This document shows, one piece after another, positions 16,479 through 25,395 of a DNA stretch of 64,000 bases. Every line of letters begins with the position of its first letter. Within the stretch, counting starts at the first letter, position 1. This stretch comes from Bacillota bacterium (GTDB lineage Bacteria; Bacillota; UBA4882; UBA8346), in the NCBI GenBank assembly GCA_023402395.1, contig JAEYGI010000050.1, forward strand, positions 62,001 to 126,000. Direction: 5' to 3'. The position numbers and the translations under genes were made by a program. A model generated the notes under the pieces. That model worked only from the letters and a program-made list of their open reading frames with translations, was not told where the DNA came from and searched no databases.

Positions 16479-17298
16479 AAACATCGCCAAAGCCGAACGT
16501 TTGACGCGGGAGGCCCATGCCCGGGGCGCCCGAATCATTCTGCTGCAGGAATTGTTCGAGACCCCTTACTTTTGTCAGCGGCAGAAGCCGGAGTTCTTCA
16601 AGCTGGCGGCAACGGCGGAAGAAAACCGCGCGATCCGCCATTTCCGGAGTGTCGCCGCGGAGCTGGGGGCGGTCCTTCCCATCAGCTTCTTTGAACGCCG
16701 CAACCAAGCCAAGTACAATTCGGTCGCGGTGATCGATGCCGACGGCGCGGTGCTGGGGGTGTACCGGAAGACCCATATCCCGGACGGTCCCGGCTATGAG
16801 GAGAAGTTTTACTTTAACCCCGGGGATACGGGTTTCAAGGTCTGGAACACCCGCTATGCCCGGATTGGGATCGGAATCTGCTGGGACCAGTGGTTCCCCG
16901 AAGCCGCCCGCGCCATGGCGTTGATGGGCGCCGAGCTGTTGCTGTATCCGACCGCGATCGGTTCCGAACCCTGCGATAACTCGATTGACTCCCAGCCGCA
17001 CTGGCAGCGGACCATGCAAGGACATGCGGCGGCCAACATCATGCCGTTGGCCGCCGCCAACCGGGTCGGCGCCGAGCGGATCGAGGATTCGGAGATCAGC
17101 TTTTACGGTTCCTCTTTTATCGCCGGGCCCACCGGAGAGATCCTCGCCCAAGCGGACCGTTCGTCGGAAACGGTGCTCACCGCCACCTTCGACCTGGACC
17201 GAATCGCCGAGTACCGCGACTACTGGGGGGTATTCCGGGACCGGCGGCCCCTGCTCTACAGCCCTTTATGGACCAGCGACGGAGTAACGGGCGATTGA
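16423..17298 (+). CDS. aguB: N-carbamoylputrescine amidase
   Basis: A 291-residue nitrilase-family hydrolase that converts N-carbamoylputrescine to putrescine, carbon dioxide and ammonia. The Glu-Lys-Cys triad is visible in LLQELFETPYFC, GVYRKTHIPDGPGY and IGICWDQWFPEAARA, and all three contexts match AguB. The ATG at 16423 is six bases after GGAGGG, inside the aguA reading frame. An alternative ATG lies 15 bases later. Confidence 0.93.
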   Translation: MRELTMAVVQMSCGWNIDENIAKAERLTREAHARGARIILLQELFETPYFCQRQKPEFFKLAATAEENRAIRHFRSVAAELGAVLPISFFERRNQAKYNSVAVIDADGAVLGVYRKTHIPDGPGYEEKFYFNPGDTGFKVWNTRYARIGIGICWDQWFPEAARAMALMGAELLLYPTAIGSEPCDNSIDSQPHWQRTMQGHAAANIMPLAAANRVGAERIEDSEISFYGSSFIAGPTGEILAQADRSSETVLTATFDLDRIAEYRDYWGVFRDRRPLLYSPLWTSDGVTGD

Positions 17299-17379
17299 GT
17301 CATCGTACAATTGCCTTGTGTCTTCAGTTCAGCGGCCGGCCAAATTCCTGGAACGCTGGATGCTTAAAGCCTTCAATGG

Positions 17380-18237
17380 CTATTTCTTGACGATCGGGAT
17401 CCAGACTTCGCAGTGGTAATCCTCTGGATTGCCCTGCCGCGGCGGATAGACTTCCAGTTCCGGTCCGCCGGCATGCTCGTAACCGGTAGCCGGAAACCAT
17501 TCCGAGAAGATCCGCTTCCAAACCGTTTGAATCGACTCCGGCAGCGGTCCGGCCGCTTGAAAAACAGCCCAGGTGGCGGCGGGGATCTCCCGGCCGCTCA
17601 GACCGGCGGGCGGATCGCCCGGCGACTCCACGGCAATCATGTAGGTCAGTTCTTTCTGCTCGGCGCTGAAGTCCATGCAAATTCCCAAAACTGACTGTTC
17701 CGCCGTTAACCGGCAGATTTGAGTGTAAGTGCCGTCCTCCATACATTCATCCCAGAACTCGGGGATCCGCCGGAAATTCCCGCCGTCCTGGGTACTTACC
17801 CGAATGCTCTTCCCAACCACCTTGAATCCTGGTTTGTCGATCATTTGATAGTCCATGGCTTGCTCTCCCTTCAACGAAATCTGAAAGGACAATCGCGGAT
17901 AAGCCTTCAGCCTGATTCCGGGTTCGCGCGCGGCGGAAGGATTGATCCCGTGAATCCGGCGGAACGCTTTGGCGAAGGACTCCGGGGTATTGTATCCGTA
18001 TTTCAGGGCCAGATCCAACACGCGGATATTGGAAGACGCCAGCTCCTGGGCGGCCAAGGTCAGTTTCCGCTTCCGGACGTATTCGGCCACGGTCACGCCG
18101 GTCAGCATAAAGAACATCCGCTGAAAATGAAACGGAGAAGAACAAGCCGCCCGCGCCGCCGTTTCAATATCGAGCGCTTCCTCCATGGTTTGCTCCAGAT
18201 AATTTAAGGCATTATTCATCCGGTCCAGCCATTCCAT
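17380..18237 (-). CDS. AraC family regulator with C-terminal GyrI-like effector-binding domain
   Basis: A 285-residue protein. Residues about 5-105 hold two AraC-type helix-turn-helix motifs (IETAARAACSSPFHFQRMF and ALKYGYNTPESFAKAFRRIHG). Residues about 125-285 form a GyrI-like/AraC-E effector-binding domain (MIDKPGFKVVGKSIRVS...). Such proteins often control multidrug response genes. The ATG at 18237 follows AGGAGG; the 50 upstream codons lack a start site. It is convergent with aguAB. No obvious target gene is adjacent, so it may act elsewhere. Confidence 0.85.
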   Translation of the reverse strand: MEWLDRMNNALNYLEQTMEEALDIETAARAACSSPFHFQRMFFMLTGVTVAEYVRKRKLTLAAQELASSNIRVLDLALKYGYNTPESFAKAFRRIHGINPSAAREPGIRLKAYPRLSFQISLKGEQAMDYQMIDKPGFKVVGKSIRVSTQDGGNFRRIPEFWDECMEDGTYTQICRLTAEQSVLGICMDFSAEQKELTYMIAVESPGDPPAGLSGREIPAATWAVFQAAGPLPESIQTVWKRIFSEWFPATGYEHAGGPELEVYPPRQGNPEDYHCEVWIPIVKK

Positions 18238-18398
18238 CGCGTCCCGCCTCCTTTCATCAGTGATCATATCATCGCGCGGCAATAAAATCCGGTCTTTCCA
18301 TGCTCTCCGGTGATCGGTTTCATCAAGAAACCGTGGCTGGACCAGTTTTAGCAGCGGTTCGGACGCCCCGAAAAAGATCAAAAACACCCGCTGCCAAT

Positions 18399-18902
18399 CG
18401 GCAACTGGCTCCGATTAAATGACGCACCCTCACTCTAATTATATCAACATTGGTTCCAACTGGGGCAGCCCCTTTTTTATCTGAAGCGGCACCCGCTTCA
18501 ACTGATCCAACTCCCGGATCAACTGGAGCGACCCCGCACCCAACTGTAGCAACACTCGCTACAAATGATCCTCTAATATTTCCATCTGAAAAAACTCTTT
18601 CTCCAAATGATCCTCTAATATTTCGATCTGGAAAAATACTTTCTCCAAATGAAGATCCAATATTTCGATCTGGAGAAACACTTTCTTCAAATGATCCTCT
18701 AATATTTCCACTTGGAGCGATACCCGCTCCAACTGATCCGGCTCCCGGATCACCTGAAGCGGCACTTGCTCCACTTGAAGCGGCCCGCGCTCCTTTTACG
18801 GCGGCTGCCGCTACAATGGTAGCAACTCCGCATCCATCCGGGACGGCACCCGCTTTAACTGGAACGGTTCCGCTATTACGGGTAACGGGAATCGCGGCGT
18901 GA
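18399..18902. repeat. Array 1: about 24 tandem 21-bp hairpin units
   Basis: The stretch divides without slippage into 21-bp units (phase at 18483). Each unit is a 6-base arm, 5-base loop, complementary 6-base arm and 4-base linker, usually AACT, AAAT or ATCT. Arms change together: GAAGCG with CGCTTC (18483), GATCC with GGATC (18504), GTAGC with GCTAC (18546), GGAGCG with CGCTCC (18714), GATCCG with CGGATC (18735). A middle block is AT-rich and pairs less well. Because 21 is a multiple of three, spurious long frames with heptapeptide repeats appear on both strands; I do not call them genes. Arrays 2-4 share the design. Confidence 0.8.
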
Positions 18903-18947
18903 CGGACAGAGCCAGGCCATGCTCGGAAAATTAGCGGCGGATGGGGA

Positions 18948-19184
18948 TTAGAGGGTTTTTTCGGTCCCGGCGGACCGGAACCGCTCCGAAAACCAAGCCA
19001 AGGCATTGTTCATCAAGCGCCGAAACAGCGGGTATGTCTCGGGTATCCTCTCCAGTCCGGCCCGGAACTCGTCATACCTCGCCCGGTCGCCGTCCCCGAT
19101 CCAATCGGCCTCGGGGCAAGTCTCCAGGAAGTACCGGAGGTTCTCCTTGGAATACTCGGGGTGAAACTGGAACCCAAGCACGGA
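18948..19184 (-). pseudogene. Remnant of a class I glutamine amidotransferase (C-terminal end only)
   Basis: The frame encodes about 77 residues beginning VLGFQFHPEYS, the motif holding the catalytic His and Glu of class I glutamine amidotransferases. An intact family C-terminus follows (LRYFLETCPEADW...). The N-terminal two thirds, including the nucleophile cysteine, are absent; upstream is AT-rich DNA without homology or ribosome binding site. It is therefore a decayed gene. The class resembles the stand-alone GMP-synthase-like amidotransferases of catabolic clusters (gamma-glutamyl-GABA hydrolase PuuD is one such enzyme), but the fragment is too short to assign. Confidence 0.72.
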
Positions 19185-19290
19185 ATCAACTGAATTTATG
19201 AATCGATTCTTATCTCACATTCAAGAAACGGATAATATAACATCATACATCAACTCCATTATAATTCATCTGCCCCGATAAAATAAACAA

Positions 19291-19306
19291 GCGGCCCTAA
19301 AGCCGC
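19291..19306 (-). terminator. Intrinsic terminator after the Gfo/Idh/MocA gene
   Basis: The stem GCGGC/GCCGC with a six-base loop is followed on the minus strand by TTGTTTATTTTAT. It lies about 24 bp past the stop at 19330. Confidence 0.65.
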
Positions 19307-19329
19307 CTCAATTTCATCAAGTCAACCCC

Positions 19330-20376
19330 TTATCCAGCTATGGCCGTGGTCATCCCGGTCTTCGCCGCCTCCGCCATAGCCGCCAGGATCTTAATCCCCT
19401 CGGCCACCTGCTCCGGACGGATTTGGTCCGGAAACACTTCTCCCTGTAGCGCGCGATAAAAGATCTCCCATTGATACTCGCCGCAGTACCCGTCGGCCAC
19501 CGTCTCTTCGACAATATGCCGGCCGGTTTCATCCAAGGTCTTCAGCGCCAGGCGCGTCCGGTCTCCCTCTCCCGTCTCCTTGCGCCCCGGCCCGCTGCTC
19601 CGGTAAATGGTGCCCCGTTCATAGTTCAGTACCAGCGAATCCTTGTAGTAATCCCCGTCCTGGGTGCAGAATGACGCGAACACGTTGGCAATGGCCCCGT
19701 TCCGGAAGAGAATGCCCAATTGGGCGTTGTCGGCGGTGGGGCGCTCCGTGAAAATGCGGGATTGAAGGACGTTCACTTGGGCGGCGGGTCCGAAGATCCG
19801 CACCAAGTCGTTGATCAGATAGATTCCAATCCGGAGGATCGGTGCGGCGGCGCAGAGTTCCGGGTCATCGTACCAGCTGCCGTCCGGTTTTTCCCGATAC
19901 GAGCACCAAGTGTCGCAACGGCAAGCCACCGGCCGGCCCAAACGGTATTGTTCGGCCCATTCCTCCATTTGGCGCAGATCGCCGGTGGGCACCGGAGTCG
20001 GCGAATTGAGGTGGACGATCCGGCCCATTTGCCCCGCTTCTTGCAGGACTTGCAAGGCTGTCCGCGGATCGGTCTCAAACGGCTTGGTGGTCATCACATC
20101 CTTGCCCCGCCGGATCAATTGGCGGATCAGTTCCGCCCGGCCCGCCGGACCGGTGAAGAGTCCGACGACGGCCGGGCTTTCCGGGTCAGCCAATAATTGA
20201 TCGAGCCCAAAGTACGCCCTAACTCCAAGCTCCGCGGCGACCCGCTCCGCTTTTTGACGATCGGAGTCACAAACTGCCGCTACCTCAAAGAATTGGTTCC
20301 CTTTGCCGCGGCGAAGCCGCTCGATGATGGTCCTTCCGAAGTTCAGTCCGACAAACGCAATCTGACGCCGTTCCAT
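19330..20376 (-). CDS. Gfo/Idh/MocA family NAD(P)-dependent oxidoreductase
   Basis: A 348-residue protein with an N-terminal Rossmann fold (IAFVGLNFGRTIIERL, a degenerate glycine motif) and the MocA-type C-terminal domain. The usual EKP active-site triad reads TKP here (VMTTKPFETD near residue 98), so the lysine is kept and the glutamate replaced. These enzymes oxidise sugars, inositols or amino sugars, and the substrate cannot be read from sequence. The ATG at 20376 follows AAAGGAG. It is monocistronic, with a terminator behind it. Confidence 0.82.
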   Translation of the reverse strand: MERRQIAFVGLNFGRTIIERLRRGKGNQFFEVAAVCDSDRQKAERVAAELGVRAYFGLDQLLADPESPAVVGLFTGPAGRAELIRQLIRRGKDVMTTKPFETDPRTALQVLQEAGQMGRIVHLNSPTPVPTGDLRQMEEWAEQYRLGRPVACRCDTWCSYREKPDGSWYDDPELCAAAPILRIGIYLINDLVRIFGPAAQVNVLQSRIFTERPTADNAQLGILFRNGAIANVFASFCTQDGDYYKDSLVLNYERGTIYRSSGPGRKETGEGDRTRLALKTLDETGRHIVEETVADGYCGEYQWEIFYRALQGEVFPDQIRPEQVAEGIKILAAMAEAAKTGMTTAIAG

Positions 20377-20486
20377 GGTTGGCTCCTTTATCCTTGATAG
20401 TAAAATAACGCAAGGGTTTTCATAACGAGCACTGACGCTTTTCATCAAGCAATGTCACTGCATTGGCATTGAATCGCTTATTTTCC

Positions 20487-21275
20487 TTAACTGCTCGCGC
20501 TCTGATACCGTTTTAACCCCTGCTGCCAGAGTTTGTGGCTGAGCAGGACCAGCAACACGCTGGCGCTGAAAAACCAGGCCAGTTGTGTGGCGGTGAGCTT
20601 CCCCAGAGCGAAATAAGCCGGAAAATTGGCGACCATCACCGTGGGCAGAATAATCGAGAATACGGTCTTCCAGGGCGGCGGATAGATCCCCATCGGATAG
20701 CGTTCAAACTCGCCCATCTCAAAAAAGGCGGTCCAAATGGCGTCGACCGCGATCAGCGTGAAGGAAAGGGTCATCACCATGCATGACAACGCATAGGAAA
20801 TCGCCGCGCCGAAGCAGGCCATCACCAGGTAAATCAGAGCGGTATACCAGGTGACGGGATAATTCAAATGAGCCAGGGCATAAGTAATCAGCAACACCGC
20901 CATGGCCAGGTCCACCAGGGAAAACATACTAAAGCTGCGAAAGGTGGTCAGGAATTGCGATGGCACTGGCTTGGAGAGCAGAAAGTCCATATCGCCCCGG
21001 CGGACCAGTTCCGGAATCTCCATGATCCCGTAAAAGGTGAAGACCATATAGAACGAGTCGGCCAGATGAAAAGTTCCGGTGAAAAAGAGCATCTCATAAG
21101 GGGACAAACCGCCGAACCCCCCGACCCTGAGCCAGATCAGCGAAAAAAAGGTCAGGTTGGCGGCGATGAAAAACAAATGAATCAGGATCGACACCAGGAA
21201 ATTGGCGGGAAACTCCAGTTCCCGGGCGATCCGGTAGCGGGCGAACGCTTTGAGCAATCGCAGATAGCGCAGCAT
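20487..21275 (-). CDS. ABC-2 type permease (DUF990 family), exporter A subunit 2
   Basis: A 262-residue protein with six predicted transmembrane helices and the family motif ELVRRGDMDFLLSKPV after the third helix. It should pair with the permease at 21740 and the ATPase at 22567 to make an ABC exporter. Related one-ATPase, two-permease systems have been described as viologen or drug exporters; substrate unknown. A 464-bp gap containing a nested inverted-repeat element separates it from its partner, unlike the paralogous exporter B where the two permeases are 3 bp apart. Confidence 0.82.
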   Translation of the reverse strand: MLRYLRLLKAFARYRIARELEFPANFLVSILIHLFFIAANLTFFSLIWLRVGGFGGLSPYEMLFFTGTFHLADSFYMVFTFYGIMEIPELVRRGDMDFLLSKPVPSQFLTTFRSFSMFSLVDLAMAVLLITYALAHLNYPVTWYTALIYLVMACFGAAISYALSCMVMTLSFTLIAVDAIWTAFFEMGEFERYPMGIYPPPWKTVFSIILPTVMVANFPAYFALGKLTATQLAWFFSASVLLVLLSHKLWQQGLKRYQSASS

Positions 21276-21739
21276 AGGAACTCCTGTAAATTTAGATTAA
21301 TCTAACTATCTAGTTTACTCAGGTTAGTAAAATAACTGTCGGCTCTGATCTCAACGCCCTCACCCTTCGGGCCGGCTCAAGCAGTGGCCCTCCCCCATCA
21401 CGCCCAAAGAACGGGCTATGGGGGAGGGACTCAAGATGCCTAAACATCGGCCAGCAAAAGTTTAGACCCTATTTTTCCCTCGCCCATCGCGAGTGTTCTT
21501 CGAGCGAAATGGGAGAGGGCAGGCAACTTGAATCGGCCCAATGGGTGAGGGCATCGGCTACAACGCCGACCAAACCTTAATCCTGCCTAAATGGATAGAC
21601 TAATAAGATCAATAAGAAACCCAATGTAAGCAGATTTGAACTGAAGAATCCAAATTCTTTGCTTTGTGAATACAACGAAATAATATATTCTAAACCAACT
21701 CAATATTCATTTTGCGCCAACTTACTACTTCCAGCAAGA
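21276..21739. other. Gap inside the exporter A operon
   Basis: This 464-bp gap separates two permease genes of one transporter. Its centre is the nested inverted-repeat element at 21339-21570. The remainder is AT-rich with no convincing gene. Confidence 0.6.
21339..21570. mobile_element. 232-bp nested inverted-repeat (MITE- or REP-like) element
   Basis: Outer arms GTCGGC (21339-21344) and GCCGAC (21565-21570) enclose GCCCTCACCC (21356-21365) paired with GGGTGAGGGC (21543-21552). Two inner hairpins follow: CCCTCCCCCAT against ATGGGGGAGGG, and CCCTCGCCCAT against ATGGGAGAGGG. It codes for nothing and splits two genes of one ABC exporter. I saw no second copy in the window, so mobility is inferred from structure and position. 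Confidence 0.55.
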
Positions 21740-22570
21740 TCAAATCCCCGCCGCTGAATATTGTTTCATGCCGCGCGACCACAGCCACTGCCCCAGAAGG
21801 GTAAAGGCCGCAATCCACAGTAACTGAACCAGCAGTCCGCTTAGGATGGCGCCGGTCGAAAGTTTCCCCTGGACGATCTGGATCGGGAAGAAGATCATGT
21901 AATGAAAAGGCAACGCCATAAAGAAGCCCGCCACTTTCTCGGGGAACAGCGATAGTGGCAGCCAGGCCCCGGCCAGGAAGCTGATGACCATCCGTTTCAA
22001 AAAGAGCACGCCCCAGATCTCCAGCCACCAGAAGGACACCATCGCAATCGTGTAACTGAGTGAGAACTGCAACAACAGCGCCAGCAATCCGGCGGCGGGC
22101 AACAGCCACCACCCCGGCGACGGCGCCAAGGTAAAGACCCCGGGCAACAGCCAGATCATGGCTGCGACCGGGACAAAGCGCATCAGTACCTGGAGGAGTT
22201 TATGGGATAAATAGAGGCTGAACCGGTAGAAGCGATCATTCAGCGGCCGGGTGAGAAAGCGATTCAACCCGCCGTTCCGGATGTCCTCCGGCAGCATCTG
22301 ATCGATCTCCAGCGAGGGGTCGATCACCCAATCCCAGAACTTGGCCAGCATGATATAGGTAAGCATCTCCCGGAAGTCCATCCCAGCGATGGGTTGGCCG
22401 TGATTGCTCTGATAAATCGACCGCCACAGAAAAAACAACACCAGAAAAGTGATCAGGCCGATCACCGTCTCGAACAAATAGTTGGCCCTGTATTCCATCT
22501 GCTCCTGCAAGCCCAGCATAAAGACTTTCCGGTATTTCCGCCAGCCGGACCCGATCACCAGCCGGCTCAT
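21740..22570 (-). CDS. ABC-2 type permease (DUF990 family), exporter A subunit 1
   Basis: A 276-residue protein with six predicted helices. It carries the cytoplasmic motif DPSLEIDQMLPEDIRNGGLNRFLTRPL, equivalent to the RRGDMDFLLSKP motif of its partner. Its start overlaps the stop of the ATPase gene by four bases (ATGA), so the two are translationally coupled. It is the paralogue of the permease at 24592 in exporter B. Confidence 0.82.
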   Translation of the reverse strand: MSRLVIGSGWRKYRKVFMLGLQEQMEYRANYLFETVIGLITFLVLFFLWRSIYQSNHGQPIAGMDFREMLTYIMLAKFWDWVIDPSLEIDQMLPEDIRNGGLNRFLTRPLNDRFYRFSLYLSHKLLQVLMRFVPVAAMIWLLPGVFTLAPSPGWWLLPAAGLLALLLQFSLSYTIAMVSFWWLEIWGVLFLKRMVISFLAGAWLPLSLFPEKVAGFFMALPFHYMIFFPIQIVQGKLSTGAILSGLLVQLLWIAAFTLLGQWLWSRGMKQYSAAGI

Positions 22571-23556
22571 GCGGTCGCCTCCCCCGATTGCCGGAAGATC
22601 TGGGAGATGACCTCGGCGATCTCCACTTCCGCGGTGTTGATGTCGTCCACTTTAAACTCGCCGAGCAACCGGCCGAGAACCCCGATCAGCTCCTCCCGCT
22701 TGACCCGGAACGTGACTTTGGCCGGATCATATTCCTGGATCACAGCGATGCCGGCCAAGGCCTCCCTGGACACCGGCGCGGCGAAGGTGACCGTCAACTC
22801 CTTGTAGGCCGAGAAATCCTGGACGATCCGGTCGAGCTGCCCGTCATAGACCTTCCGGCCGTGATTGATGATGATCACCCGCTTGCACAAGGCCTGAATG
22901 TCCTCCATATAGTGGCTGGTCAGCAGGATGGTCGTTCCGAATGCCTGATTGTAACCATGCAAAAACTCGCGAATCTTCCGCTGACTGATGATGTCCAGTC
23001 CGATGGTAGGCTCGTCGAGAAAAAGCACCCTGGGCCGGTGCAACAGCGCGGCGATCATCTCCATCTTCATCCGTTCGCCCAGTGAAAGCCGGCGAACCTG
23101 AACCTTCAGCACCGGCTCCACTTCCAGCAATGCCACCAGCTCATCGAGGGTCTTTTTGAACTGCCGTTCCGGAATCTGATACACCTCCCGGTTCAACAGA
23201 AACGATTCCATGGCCGGCAGGTCCATCCACAACTGATTTTTTTGGCCCATGATCAAAGCGTACTGCCGGCGGAACTCATTCTTCCGCTCCCAGGGGACAA
23301 ACCCCATCACTTCCGCCCGGCCGGAGGTGGGATGGATCAATCCGGTCAGCATCTTCAGCGTGGTGGTCTTGCCGGCCCCGTTCGGGCCGAGAAAACCCAC
23401 CAGTTCCCCCTCTTCCAGGGCAAACTCGATCCGGTCCACCGCAATCTTGTCTTCATACTTCCGGAAGAAAACATTCTTGAGCGAACCCTTGAGCCCTTCC
23501 TCTTTTTGATGCACCCGAAAGTGCTTGCTAAGGCTGTCAGCAACAATAATCGGCAT
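22567..23556 (-). CDS. ABC exporter ATP-binding protein, exporter A
   Basis: A 329-residue ATPase. Walker A is GFLGPNGAGKTTTLKM, the signature is LSLGERMKMEM, and Walker B is RVLFLDEPTIGLD. The C-terminal extension (about 240-329) is the one typical of the DUF990-associated ATPases. The ATG at 23556 (MPIIVADSL) is preferred over a GTG 60 bases upstream, which would lie inside a terminator hairpin. An AAGGA lies 12 bases before the ATG, a slightly long spacing. Confidence 0.87.
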   Translation of the reverse strand: MPIIVADSLSKHFRVHQKEEGLKGSLKNVFFRKYEDKIAVDRIEFALEEGELVGFLGPNGAGKTTTLKMLTGLIHPTSGRAEVMGFVPWERKNEFRRQYALIMGQKNQLWMDLPAMESFLLNREVYQIPERQFKKTLDELVALLEVEPVLKVQVRRLSLGERMKMEMIAALLHRPRVLFLDEPTIGLDIISQRKIREFLHGYNQAFGTTILLTSHYMEDIQALCKRVIIINHGRKVYDGQLDRIVQDFSAYKELTVTFAAPVSREALAGIAVIQEYDPAKVTFRVKREELIGVLGRLLGEFKVDDINTAEVEIAEVISQIFRQSGEATA

Positions 23557-23590
23557 GAAACGTAAAATTCCTTTCTTAAAATATCGGCAA

Positions 23591-23619
23591 CAAAATAAAA
23601 ACCGTGGCCCGGCCACGGT
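23591..23619 (-). terminator. Intrinsic terminator between exporters B and A
   Basis: A perfect nine-base stem, ACCGTGGCC/GGCCACGGT (23601-23619), closes on one base and is followed on the minus strand by TTTTATTTTG. It ends the exporter B transcript. It is 45 bp upstream of the exporter A ATPase, so attenuation of that operon is possible. Confidence 0.75.
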
Positions 23620-23805
23620 AGCATAAACGCTTTTCTCTCAACGCCAACCAAATGACGGGTCTTTTACTGCTGGATAAATGGTGCGATTCAACCAAAGCAC
23701 GGTATTCAAACAACCCGCCTCCTCTTTCTGCCATTATTTTAGTATTTACACCAACCAAAATATCATTCGAACCATCCGGTTGTCAATGGGGCAATTCAAA
23801 GTTGC

Positions 23806-24588
23806 TCAAGATCCCGTTGACCGGTAATGCCGGACCCCAAAACGCCAGGCACCTAGGCAGGGAACCAGAAACAGAATTCCGGCCAGCGGGGTCAGTATAT
23901 AGAGCGCCACCGGGCCGGGCGCTTTGTCCAGTAAATACAGCATTGGCAAAAAATTGACGCACCCGAACGGAATCACGAAAGTGAAAAAGCGGGTCACCCA
24001 TCTCTTGTAAATATTCAGCGGATACTGGGCCATCTCCCGGCCGCCGTCGGTAAAAATGTTGGCGATCTCCAGGCCCTGGACGGTCCAGAAACAAAGCGCG
24101 GCCGCCAGGATGAACAGGCCGGCGAAAATGCAGGCGCCGCCGCTCACCATCAGGATCAAGGTAATCCCTTTCCAAAGATCCCAGCGCACCGACAGGCCGG
24201 TGACCGCCCAAGCCAACACCGCGCCGCTTTGTAGCAGCCGGCCGACCCGGCTGAATTCAAACTTCGAGCCGAGCACCTGCAAGACCGTGCTTCTGGGCCG
24301 GACCAGCAACCGGTCGAACTCGCCGCTCACTACCAGGGTGGCAAAGGAATCGAAACCCCGCGCGACACACTCGCCCAGCGCGAACGCCAGGTGGGCCACG
24401 CCGAAACAGAGCGCCGCCTCGTGAAAGCTCCAGCCCCGAAGCTGTCCGAACCGGCCGAATAACAAATAGACTCCGGCAAAAAGCGACAGCGGCATGACAA
24501 ACTGTCCCAGCACCAGCAGCCAGAAAGAAGATAGGTATTGTAACTGCGATTTGAACAGAATTTTTAAATAACTCCAATACAAGCTCAT
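23806..24588 (-). CDS. ABC-2 type permease (DUF990 family), exporter B subunit 2
   Basis: A 260-residue permease with six predicted helices and the motif VVSGEFDRLLVRPRSTVLQV, equivalent to that in the exporter A permeases. It is three bases downstream of the first permease of exporter B and matches the 20487 protein in role. Confidence 0.82.
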   Translation of the reverse strand: MSLYWSYLKILFKSQLQYLSSFWLLVLGQFVMPLSLFAGVYLLFGRFGQLRGWSFHEAALCFGVAHLAFALGECVARGFDSFATLVVSGEFDRLLVRPRSTVLQVLGSKFEFSRVGRLLQSGAVLAWAVTGLSVRWDLWKGITLILMVSGGACIFAGLFILAAALCFWTVQGLEIANIFTDGGREMAQYPLNIYKRWVTRFFTFVIPFGCVNFLPMLYLLDKAPGPVALYILTPLAGILFLVPCLGAWRFGVRHYRSTGS

Positions 24589-24591
24589 GTA

Positions 24592-25395
24592 TCAACCTCC
24601 CTGGACAACCACCCGGCGCAAAGCGCGGCACAGAGCGGCATTTCCCAAAGCGACCAGGAGCGTCAGCCAGACCAGTTGGGCTACGATCCCTTCCAGCGCT
24701 TCCGGGGGCGGAATATGTCCGGTATATACCCGGAACGGCAGATCGGAAGCAAGCCGGAACGGCAGCAGGTAAACAATCCGCCGCAGCCAATCCGGCATCA
24801 GCGGCACCGGAATAACATTGCCCCCCAGGAATTCCCCGGCCACGCTGAACATCAGCAGCGATCCGGCCGGCGATAAGGTGATGAAGACCGAAATATAAAT
24901 GAAGATTGAGATCGCCACCAGCACCAGCAAACCGAGGATTAGCGTAATCAGGAACAACCCCAGGGCAAGCGGATTCGGGGGCAACAACAGCCGGTACGGC
25001 TCGGGCAGAAAAAGGGCCATGATTAAAATCGGAAAACAACGCAGCAGCGCGCCGGAGATCCGTTGGGCCAGGAGCTTGGCGTACCAAAACCCATACAAGC
25101 CACAGGGACGGCACAATTCATAGGCAATGTTCCCACTGGTAATCAGGTTGAACAGTTCCCCGTCGCGGAACCAAAGCATGATAAAGATCAGAAACGCCTC
25201 TTGCAGCCAGATGTAGGTGATCAGCTGTTTCAGCCCGATCGGAGGAGCCGTCGTCGCGCCGGCATAAAAGGCCTCGTAGACCATGATCAGCAGAAATCCC
25301 CAGGAGAATTGAGTGGCCACTCCGGCCAACGCCGCGATCCGGTACTGCAGGCCGGTGATCAGCCGCAGTTTCAATACGGAAAGATAGGCGTTCAT
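24592..25395 (-). CDS. ABC-2 type permease (DUF990 family), exporter B subunit 1
   Basis: A 267-residue six-helix permease with the motif ELFNLITSGNIAYELCRPCG in the conserved cytoplasmic position. Its start overlaps the stop of the ATPase gene by four bases (ATGA), exactly as in exporter A. The shared arrangement supports duplication of a whole three-gene cassette. Confidence 0.82.
   Translation of the reverse strand: MNAYLSVLKLRLITGLQYRIAALAGVATQFSWGFLLIMVYEAFYAGATTAPPIGLKQLITYIWLQEAFLIFIMLWFRDGELFNLITSGNIAYELCRPCGLYGFWYAKLLAQRISGALLRCFPILIMALFLPEPYRLLLPPNPLALGLFLITLILGLLVLVAISIFIYISVFITLSPAGSLLMFSVAGEFLGGNVIPVPLMPDWLRRIVYLLPFRLASDLPFRVYTGHIPPPEALEGIVAQLVWLTLLVALGNAALCRALRRVVVQGG

Noticed and set aside
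18399..18902. CRISPR array
   Set aside because: The unit is 21 bp with no spacers, the repeats themselves vary, and no cas genes are present.
18323..19006. Long frames on both strands with heptapeptide repeats (also at 27144-27612 and 58872-59282)
   Set aside because: A 21-bp period keeps any stop-free unit open over the whole array. Frames exist on both strands, lack ribosome binding sites, and conservation follows stem pairing, not codons.
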